Assembly (NCBI RefSeq): GCF_041431135.1
Contig: NZ_CP107799.1
Location: forward strand, 6,944,001 to 7,008,000
Source of the DNA: Streptomyces sp. NBC_00554
GTDB taxonomy: Bacteria > Actinomycetota > Actinomycetes > Streptomycetales > Streptomycetaceae
Length of the DNA: 64,000 nucleotides
Direction: 5' to 3'
A program made the translations under genes and the position numbers. Positions 58,067 through 64,000 of this stretch are shown piece after piece. Below the pieces are notes generated by a model that saw only the letters and a program-made list of their open reading frames with translations, made no database searches and was not told the origin of the DNA. Each line of letters opens with the position of its first letter. Position 1 is the stretch's first letter.

Positions 58067-58501
58067 CTACGCGGCGAGCATCCGCTGCAACAACCCCCGC
58101 AAGGAAACCCGCTCCTCCCGCGACAGCCCCGCCAACGGCTCCCGAGCAAACCGCAGCGACTCCCGCAGCCCCCGGGCAACCAGCCGCCCCTCCTCCGTGC
58201 AGGCCGCCAGCTTGACCCGACGATCGGTCGGATCCGGCCGCCGCTCCACCAGCCCCCGCGCCTCCAGCCGATCCACGATCCCGGTGACATTCGACGGCTC
58301 GCACTTCAGCTTCTGCGCGAGCCGCCGCATCGGCAGCGGCTCAAGCGACAGCAGGCTCAGCAGTCGCGCCTGCGCCCCCGTGAGCGCATGCTCGGCGGCA
58401 GCGTCCTCGTACTCCTCGTGGTACCGCGCCACCACCGTGCCGATGAGGTCGACCACCTCAAGCGTCAGGGGGTCGATTCGGGGTGTCTTCTGCGTGGCCA
58501 T
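58067..58501 (-). CDS. MarR-family regulator
   Basis: A 144-residue MarR protein. The winged helix spans about residues 40-105: LTGAQARLLSLLSLEPLPM, RLAQKLKCEPSNVTGIVDRL (recognition helix) and the wing RPDPTDRRVKLAA. There is one Cys (KCEPS) in the recognition helix region and one in ACTEE, not in the OhrR sensing position. It is divergent from the MDR oxidoreductase with a 148-bp spacer holding the probable operator, so it likely represses both. Confidence 0.88.
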   Translation of the reverse strand: MATQKTPRIDPLTLEVVDLIGTVVARYHEEYEDAAAEHALTGAQARLLSLLSLEPLPMRRLAQKLKCEPSNVTGIVDRLEARGLVERRPDPTDRRVKLAACTEEGRLVARGLRESLRFAREPLAGLSREERVSLRGLLQRMLAA

Positions 58502-58523
58502 GCGCTCCAGGCTACCTCGTTAC

Positions 58524-58569
58524 TTGACATCATGAAATATTCAGGAGCATGGTTGTTTCAGGTACTGAA
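58524..58569 (+). promoter_or_regulatory. Promoter-like region and MarR operator candidates
   Basis: TTGACA (58524-58529) is followed after 18 bp by CATGGT (58548-58553). TTCAG-GTA-CTGAA (58557-58569) is a perfect inverted repeat at the expected start site, and TGAAATATTCA (58533-58543) is a near-palindrome between -35 and -10. Both could bind the MarR protein. Confidence 0.55.
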
Positions 58570-58649
58570 GTATCTGAACCACCAGAACCACTAGAGCCAC
58601 CCGAACCACCAGAGCCGCAGACAGCAACCCGCAGGAAAGGCACCCCCTC

Positions 58650-59672
58650 ATGACCGAGACCCCCCAGCTCCCCGCCGTCAGCCGCGAATGGCACCTGGTC
58701 AGCCGCCCGGTAGGGGTGCCGAAGCCGGAGGACTTCGCCCTGGTCGAGGCCGAGGTCAAGCAGCCGGGTGAGGGTCAGGTACTCGTGCGGAACAAGTACC
58801 TCTCCGTGGACCCGTACATGCGCGGCCGCATGAGCGACGCCAAGTCGTACGTCGCCCCCTTCGAGCTGGGCAAGGTCATGCAGGGCGGTGCGGTCGGCGA
58901 GGTCGTCGCCTCCAACGCCGAGGGCATCGAGGTCGGCGACCACGTGCTGCACTTCTTCGGCTGGCGCGAGTTCGCCGTGGTGGACGCCAAGCAGGCCGTC
59001 AAGGTGGACCCGCAGGCGGCGCCGCTGAGCACGTACCTCGGCGTCCTCGGCATGACCGGCCTCACCGCGTACGCGGGTCTCCTGCGCACCGCCTCCTTCA
59101 AGGAGGGCGACTCGGTGTTCGTGTCGGGCGCCGCGGGCGCGGTCGGCAGCCAGGTCGGCCAGATCGCCAAGCTCAAGGGTGCGTCGAGGGTGATCGGGTC
59201 CGCCGGCTCCGACGAGAAGGTCAAGCTGCTTGTCGAGGAGTACGGCTTCGATGCCGCCTTCAACTACAAGAACGGCCCGGTGAACGCGCAGCTGCGCGAG
59301 GCTGCCCCCGACGGCGTCGACGTCTACTTCGACAACGTCGGCGGTGACCACCTGGAGGCGGCCATCGGCCGGCTCAACCGGGACGGCCGCATCGCCATCT
59401 GCGGCGCGATCTCCGTCTACAACAGCACCGAGCCCGTCCCCGGCCCGAAGAACCTCGCCCGCCTGATCCAGACCCGCGGCCGCATCGAGGGCTTCCTCGT
59501 CGGCGACCACTACGACATGCAGGCGCAGTTCGTCCAGGAGGTCGGCCCCTGGGTCGCCTCGGGCGCGCTCAAGTACCGCGAGACGGTCGCCGAGGGCATC
59601 GAGAACAACCTGGAGGCGTTCTTCGGCGTCCTGCGCGGCGACAACACCGGAAAGATGATCGTCAAGCTCTGA
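58650..59672 (+). CDS. NADP-dependent MDR-family oxidoreductase (leukotriene B4 dehydrogenase-like)
   Basis: A 340-residue zinc-free medium-chain reductase. VDPYMRGRMSD is a hallmark of the prostaglandin/leukotriene reductase (CurA/YncB) branch, AAGAVGSQVGQIAKLKG near residue 160 is the NADP-binding loop, and GFLVGDHYDMQAQF lies near the C-terminus. These enzymes reduce alpha,beta-unsaturated aldehydes and ketones, detoxifying reactive carbonyls. Divergent from the MarR gene and followed by ohr, suggesting a stress cluster. GGAAAGG precedes the ATG. Confidence 0.92.
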   Translation: MTETPQLPAVSREWHLVSRPVGVPKPEDFALVEAEVKQPGEGQVLVRNKYLSVDPYMRGRMSDAKSYVAPFELGKVMQGGAVGEVVASNAEGIEVGDHVLHFFGWREFAVVDAKQAVKVDPQAAPLSTYLGVLGMTGLTAYAGLLRTASFKEGDSVFVSGAAGAVGSQVGQIAKLKGASRVIGSAGSDEKVKLLVEEYGFDAAFNYKNGPVNAQLREAAPDGVDVYFDNVGGDHLEAAIGRLNRDGRIAICGAISVYNSTEPVPGPKNLARLIQTRGRIEGFLVGDHYDMQAQFVQEVGPWVASGALKYRETVAEGIENNLEAFFGVLRGDNTGKMIVKL

Positions 59673-59775
59673 GGCCGTCAGGGGTTCTGCTGGACTTCCG
59701 GCATACGGTAACTTCTTTCCGAAGTCGTCGCGATCGTGGGCGCGAGTCGCGGCGGACCTAGGAGGAACGCACCGT

Positions 59776-60195
59776 ATGTCCATCCAGCAGACCGACGTCC
59801 TGTACACCGCCGTCGCCACCGCCGAGAACGGCCGCGACGGCCGAGTAGCCACCGATGACGGCAAGGTCGACGTCGTCGTCAATCCGCCCAAGGAGATGGG
59901 AGGCAGCGGCGCCGGTACCAACCCGGAGCAGCTGTTCGCCGCCGGGTACAGCGCCTGCTTCCAGGGCGCTCTCGGAGTCGTCGCCCGTCAGGAGAAGGCC
60001 GACATCTCCGGCTCGACCGTCACCGCGAAGGTCGGCATAGGCAAGAACGAGGACGGGTTCGGGCTCATCGTCGAGATCTCCGCCGCCATCCCGAACGTGG
60101 ATGCGGCGACGGCCACGGCGCTGCTCGAGAAGGCCCACCAGGTCTGCCCGTACTCGAAGGCGACTCGCGGCAACATCACCGTGACGCTCGTCTGA
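59776..60195 (+). CDS. ohr: Organic hydroperoxide resistance protein (Ohr/OsmC family)
   Basis: A 139-residue thiol peroxidase with both catalytic cysteines: Cys61 in GYSACFQGAL and Cys124 in HQVCPYSKATRGN. It reduces organic hydroperoxides using lipoyl proteins. Typical Ohr sequence starts TDVLYTAVATAENGRDGRV and includes GTNPEQLFAAGYSAC. AGGAGG lies 9 bases before the ATG. A strong bidirectional hairpin follows. Confidence 0.95.
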   Translation: MSIQQTDVLYTAVATAENGRDGRVATDDGKVDVVVNPPKEMGGSGAGTNPEQLFAAGYSACFQGALGVVARQEKADISGSTVTAKVGIGKNEDGFGLIVEISAAIPNVDAATATALLEKAHQVCPYSKATRGNITVTLV

Positions 60196-60216
60196 CAGCA
60201 GTCGTTGCACATGGCG

Positions 60217-60250
60217 GAGGCGGCACCCCAAGGACGTGGGGTGCCGCCTC
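60217..60250. terminator. Bidirectional terminator hairpin between ohr and the M14 gene
   Basis: A perfect 13-bp stem GAGGCGGCACCCC / GGGGTGCCGCCTC with an 8-base loop (AAGGACGT) lies between convergent stops at 60195 and 60266. There is no T-run, but its position and strength fit termination in both directions. Confidence 0.85.
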
Positions 60251-60265
60251 TGTCGTAGCGACCTG

Positions 60266-62803
60266 CTAGTGCGCGAGTGCCAGCAACGCCCGTGCCACCT
60301 GCGGGAATTCACCCTTCGGGTGGTCGCGGAAGAGCGGTTCCGTGCCGAAGAGGACCGCGTGCGGGCCGCTCACGACGGAGGCCTGGCCCGCGGCAGCCGT
60401 GGGCCCCGCCGTACCGTCGGCCAGCGGGCGCCAGTGCCCGGAGACCAGCGGATTGCCCGTCCCGTACGACTGCTCCACGCGGACCCCGGGACCGAGATCG
60501 GTGAACCAGAGCGGGGCGTAGACGAAGCTGTGGTCCGGGGCGCCTGTGGTGAGCGCGCCCGAATTCGCCACCCGTACAACGCCGTTGGCGTCCCCGTCGC
60601 CCGCCACCGGCTGCACGGCGAGCAGCCCTGTGGCGGCGTTGAGGGCCGCGCCGGTGGCTCCGCGGCCCACCAGGCCATGGGCGTTGAGGAAGGCGCCGAG
60701 AGCGGCCCGTGCGGCCGTGTTGAGGCCTGCGTGGTTGAGCCCCGACGAGGCGAACAGCACATCCGCGCCGGACCAGTCGAAGCCCGCGTTGAGGATGGCC
60801 GTCGACACCGGGACCACGTCGAAGTTCATCTCGCGCAGCGCGAACAGCTCGCCCGGGGTCACCGCGGCGGCGACCCGGGTGAGGCGCAGGGGAGTGCCGC
60901 CGGTCACCTTCGTCGCGTCGAAGGCGACGTCGTACTCACGGGCCAGGACGACGGCCTTCGCCCGCGCCGAGCCCGGCACGATCGCGCTGCCGTCCGCGGC
61001 CTGCCGTACCGAAACCCCCTGCTTCAGAAGGGAGTTGAGGGCCGCGATCTCCTGCGGGTCGTCGAGGCGGAGCCGCAGATCGCCGCGCGGGGCGACGTAC
61101 CCGACGTCCGTGGCCGCGCCGACCGCGCGCAGCGGGACGGCCGACAGACTGCCGCTCCGTACCGGCGTGACCGTCGCGCCCCACAGCCGGCCCAGACTCC
61201 AGCCCGAGATGTCGTACATGACCGACACCTTGTCGCTGATGTCCGTCCCGTCCGCCAGCATCACATTGGCCATCCCGCGTTTGGCCTGGCGCAGGTCGAC
61301 GACGTACGAACCCTTCGCGTACGACCGTCCCGCGAGCCGGAAGCCACCGGTCGCGCGGCTGACGCGGACGTCGTTGGCGAGGAGGTGGTCGACCAGACGG
61401 GCGGCGGCCGTCGCGGAGCGCTGCGTGGCGCCTGCCGGGATGACGTACGCGCGCGGGAATTCGGTCGTGTAGACGTCCTCGGGGCCGATGCCCGGGACGC
61501 CGGGGACCGTCTCTGCGGAGACCGGCACCTGCGCGGCTCCGGTCACGCCACGCCGGAAGACCTCGATCTGGTCGGCGATGAGCGAAGTCCGGTGCGTCTG
61601 CGCGAAGTTGAGGGTGGCGCGCATGGCCGCGCCCGCGACATCGACGTTGATCGCGGAGCGCCGCTTCAGCTCGGCGACCGGCAGCGAGTCGTAGGCGGCG
61701 TTGTTCACCTGCATCGGGATCTCGACGGTGTGCGCGGCGACCGTGCCGTGGAACGCCGCGTACTGCGGCGTGAAGATCGGCGGCCAGTCGTCCCAGCCCT
61801 CCTCCTGGTCGCGGAAGGGGATCTGGGCCGGGTCCACGCCGTCCTTCGCGGGCGTGTAGCCGAGGCCGTTGACGGCGGCCTCCATGCCCAGCGCGTTGGC
61901 GTAGGTGTTCTTGAGGAAGAGGTCGTACTCGTAGTTCTCGCCGTGCGGCGGGGTCGTCGGCTCGATCAGCGTTCCGTTGACGTAGCCGTGCAGGTCGACC
62001 ATGACCGCGGGCTGCTTGTCGATACCGATCTGCCGCATCGCGCGCGCCTCGGGCTGCGAGGCGGTGATGAAGTCCCGGTTCAGGTCGAAGCCGTTGGCGT
62101 TGGCGCGGGTGCCCGCGATACGGCCGTCCGGGTTCGCGGTGATGTTGAAGTACAGGCGGCTGTGGGCGAGAAGGTCGGCGGTCTTGGTGTCCTTGGCCGT
62201 CGCGAGCTGCTCGATGAGCCCGAGGGCGGCGTCCGTGCCCTCCCACTCGTTGCCGTGGATGTTGTTGTTGAAGAAGACGGGCGTCTTGTACGTCTTCTTC
62301 ACGGCCGGGTCCTTGGCCGCCGCCTGCGGAGCGTTCTCGATGAGCTCGCGCATCCGGTCCTGGGCGCGCGTCTCACGGCTGGACTCGGGCGCGGTGACGG
62401 TGACGAGGTAGAGACGGTGGCCGCCGGCCGATTCGCCCGCGACCTCCACACTCACGCGATTGCCGAGCTCCTGAAGGGCGTTCAGCTTCGGGGCGATCGC
62501 GTGGTACGGGGTGAGGCCGAGCTTGATGGACTTGTCGGCGGGGTTCTCCGGGTCCGGGGTGAGGACCTGCTCACGCGGATAGCCGGCGGTGGAGCCGGAG
62601 AGGTCGGTGACGGGGGTGGCGAGGGCGTTGAGGGCGGCGCTCGCGGAGTTCCTGGCGGCGCTGCTCCCTTGGCCGTTCTCCTGGCCGGATCCCTCCCGGA
62701 CAGGCGGTTTGCGGTCCGCGGTGGCGCTCTGCGGGGTGAGCAGGAGCGAGCCGGTAGCCAGGGCGATGACGGTCGCGGTCAGGACGGGTCTCGGTAGGCG
62801 CAC
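60266..62803 (-). CDS. Secreted M14-family zinc carboxypeptidase, large
   Basis: An 845-residue exported enzyme. The GTG at 62803 follows a perfect AGGAGGT by 7 bases, so it is chosen over an ATG nine codons earlier that overlaps this site. The Sec signal is VLTATVIALATGSLLLTP. Zinc ligands are His183 and Glu186 in NIHGNEWEG and His272 in VDLHGYVNG; Glu361 in HTVEIPMQ is the catalytic Glu. NPDGR and FDLNRDF are family marks. About 430 further residues form extra C-terminal domains of unknown role. It probably trims peptides or peptidoglycan stems outside the cell. Confidence 0.92.
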   Translation of the reverse strand: MRLPRPVLTATVIALATGSLLLTPQSATADRKPPVREGSGQENGQGSSAARNSASAALNALATPVTDLSGSTAGYPREQVLTPDPENPADKSIKLGLTPYHAIAPKLNALQELGNRVSVEVAGESAGGHRLYLVTVTAPESSRETRAQDRMRELIENAPQAAAKDPAVKKTYKTPVFFNNNIHGNEWEGTDAALGLIEQLATAKDTKTADLLAHSRLYFNITANPDGRIAGTRANANGFDLNRDFITASQPEARAMRQIGIDKQPAVMVDLHGYVNGTLIEPTTPPHGENYEYDLFLKNTYANALGMEAAVNGLGYTPAKDGVDPAQIPFRDQEEGWDDWPPIFTPQYAAFHGTVAAHTVEIPMQVNNAAYDSLPVAELKRRSAINVDVAGAAMRATLNFAQTHRTSLIADQIEVFRRGVTGAAQVPVSAETVPGVPGIGPEDVYTTEFPRAYVIPAGATQRSATAAARLVDHLLANDVRVSRATGGFRLAGRSYAKGSYVVDLRQAKRGMANVMLADGTDISDKVSVMYDISGWSLGRLWGATVTPVRSGSLSAVPLRAVGAATDVGYVAPRGDLRLRLDDPQEIAALNSLLKQGVSVRQAADGSAIVPGSARAKAVVLAREYDVAFDATKVTGGTPLRLTRVAAAVTPGELFALREMNFDVVPVSTAILNAGFDWSGADVLFASSGLNHAGLNTAARAALGAFLNAHGLVGRGATGAALNAATGLLAVQPVAGDGDANGVVRVANSGALTTGAPDHSFVYAPLWFTDLGPGVRVEQSYGTGNPLVSGHWRPLADGTAGPTAAAGQASVVSGPHAVLFGTEPLFRDHPKGEFPQVARALLALAH

Positions 62804-63062
62804 GCGTCGTACCTCCTGAGGATTCATGAGGATTCCTGAGATCGGTTCAGGGTCGGGTCGGTCGGATCGGTACGGCGAGGTGTACCCGTTCGACTCTCCC
62901 GCAACAAGAGGGCGTTGCTGTCACGTACGTCGTCACGCACGCTGTTACTGATGCCGTCAGGTCCGCCGTCACGGATGCCCCGGATGGCGCATGTCCGGTG
63001 GGTCGGAGGGGGCATCCTGAGTGCGACGGCCGAGCGGTACGCGTAACGAGGAGGGCCCCTCC

Positions 63063-63926
63063 ATGTCCCCGATTCCGTCGCTCCCCAGCAGGGAGGACGT
63101 GCTGCGCATGGCACGCAGCACGACCGACATCACCGGCCAACTCCTCGACACGGCAGGGAACATCACCAGAATCGCGGTCAACACCCTTGATCCCCGGGAC
63201 GGTTCCGGCGCGGAGGCGCTGCGCGTCCTGCGCGAGACGACGGCCGAGCTGGCCGAGGCGAGCGCGTCGCCGCAGGCGCAGGAAGCCTTCTACCGGATCG
63301 TGGACACCCTGACCCGGCTCGGCACCAGCGGGGCACCGCTGGCGGCACACCCCGTGAGCGAACCCGCGCAGGTGCTCCTCTCCGCGCTCGGCGACAGCCT
63401 GCTGCCGGTCCTCGACGCGGTGGCACCCGCGGTGGAGGAGGCGGCCGACGCCCTTGCCGAACTGGTCGACGCCGGCTCGCCGTTGCTGCCCGCGGCGGCC
63501 GGGATCACCGCGGGCGTACTCCTCGCACTGGCTCCGGTGATCCGGGCCGCCGCGGACGTCCTGCGCGACACATCCCCCGAACTCCGCCGCATCGCCGACG
63601 CGTTGACGGCCGCGCTGGCACCACTCCTCCCGCTCCAGGTTGCTCTCGCGGAACGGGCCGCCGCGGTGGGGGCGGGGATCGTACGCGCCTCCCTGCCACC
63701 CCTGGCCGACCTCACGGAGGCCGCCGCGACCGCGACGAAGGCGGCCCGCCCACTCCTCATCGCCACCGAGGAGTTCCTCGTCTCCGGCCTGGAACACCTT
63801 CAGCCGCTCCTCCTGGGCACGGCTTCACGGGCCGGGCGCGTGGCCCGCTCGGCAGCGGTTCGCGTGTCGGCGGCGGTGTCGCCTGCGGCGGAGCGGGGGG
63901 TGGTGGTGGCGGTGACGCCGGTGTGA
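63063..63926 (+). CDS. Ala/Leu-rich helical protein of unknown function
   Basis: A 287-residue protein, predicted almost wholly helical, with long amphipathic Ala/Leu/Val stretches (GITAGVLLALAPVIRAAADV, TAALAPLLPLQVALAERAAA) but no clear membrane segment or signal peptide. GAGGAGGG lies about 7 bases before the ATG. The composition recalls phasins or apolipoprotein-like scaffolds, but that is only a resemblance. It is divergent from the M14 peptidase across 259 bp without other genes. No domain recognised. Confidence 0.65.
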   Translation: MSPIPSLPSREDVLRMARSTTDITGQLLDTAGNITRIAVNTLDPRDGSGAEALRVLRETTAELAEASASPQAQEAFYRIVDTLTRLGTSGAPLAAHPVSEPAQVLLSALGDSLLPVLDAVAPAVEEAADALAELVDAGSPLLPAAAGITAGVLLALAPVIRAAADVLRDTSPELRRIADALTAALAPLLPLQVALAERAAAVGAGIVRASLPPLADLTEAAATATKAARPLLIATEEFLVSGLEHLQPLLLGTASRAGRVARSAAVRVSAAVSPAAERGVVVAVTPV

Positions 63927-64000
63927 TTCGCTGCCGCTTCAGGGGTTGTTGTGGCGCAGATCTGCCCGCCGTGGAGTGCTCTCGCTGTGCCCATGACAGA

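Noticed and set aside
58067..58501. OhrR, the peroxide-sensing repressor of ohr
   Set aside because: The N-terminal reactive cysteine expected of OhrR is missing and the gene is divergent from the MDR reductase and not from ohr; a general MarR label is safer.
58574..58620. Short GAACCACCA-like repeats before the MDR reductase gene
   Set aside because: Imperfect and short; likely low-complexity leader sequence without clear meaning, so not listed as a separate element.
60236..62797. An 853-codon open frame on the plus strand opposite the M14 peptidase
   Set aside because: It mirrors the third-codon GC bias of the peptidase gene; its translation is Arg/Val/Gly-rich with no domain, while the minus strand has signal peptide and zinc motifs.

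Overview
The window is high-GC actinobacterial DNA and almost certainly comes from a Streptomyces chromosome. Pointers are frequent GTG starts, many 4-base ATGA/GTGA gene overlaps, Tat-type signal peptides, several GntR/IclR/PucR/XRE/Rrf2 regulators, an SCO2400-type protein, and dispersed repeats of a type common in Streptomyces. No rRNA, tRNA, CRISPR array, complete insertion sequence or replication origin was seen.

Layout. Bases 1-6200 hold a remnant-like small ORF with a 22-bp tandem duplication, an unexported leucine-binding-type protein, a truncated FCD regulator, a phosphoesterase, a MocR regulator, an anti-sigma-type ATPase, and an overlapping pair of UTRA regulators with repeated upstream sites. 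Bases 6217-8795 (minus) carry a two-gene unit: a GNAT-aminotransferase fusion and a CdsA-like CTP transferase. Bases 8949-15429 (plus) hold a beta-helix/membrane protein, then an operon of XRE regulator, HEXXH metalloprotease, MAB_1171c-type membrane protein and FAD enzyme behind two identical palindromes, then an ATP-grasp gene. Bases 26534-15413 (minus) form one tightly overlapped nine-gene operon for an envelope glycan or glycolipid: glycosyltransferase, methyltransferase, AftD-like arabinofuranosyltransferase, condensation-type acyltransferase, methyltransferase, EamA transporter, Trm112-type protein, FkbM methyltransferase and an unknown protein.

Bases 26801-30000 contain a DUF3068 membrane protein with a good promoter, a 50-residue membrane peptide, and a PucR regulator preceded by repeat-expanded sequence. 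Bases 30138-40597 are an arabinan-utilisation island: IclR regulator, SMP-30 lactonase, sugar ABC importer (binding protein plus two permeases), secreted GH43 arabinanase, intracellular GH51 arabinofuranosidase, and a convergent Tat-exported GH35 beta-galactosidase. Bases 40669-48195 hold an Rrf2 regulator, a lipoprotein, a TauE/SafE exporter, two Tat-exported intradiol dioxygenases separated by a 91-nt inverted repeat, an orphan sugar-binding lipoprotein and a HisC-like aminotransferase with a disordered tail.

Bases 48387-56953 (minus) hold a secreted aldose epimerase, an MmsB/MmsA/ChvE monosaccharide importer, a barrel protein of unknown function, a zinc dehydrogenase and an enolase-superfamily sugar-acid dehydratase. 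Near-identical TTCGAAATTTCGAA-like sites lie before the IclR gene, the arabinan ABC operon, the unknown barrel gene and the dehydratase. This suggests one IclR regulon joining two loci about 20 kb apart into an extracellular-arabinan to 2-keto-3-deoxy-acid route. Bases 57209-63926 hold an SCO2400-family protein, a dispersed inverted-repeat element, a MarR/MDR pair, an Ohr peroxidase, a large M14 carboxypeptidase and an Ala-rich helical protein.
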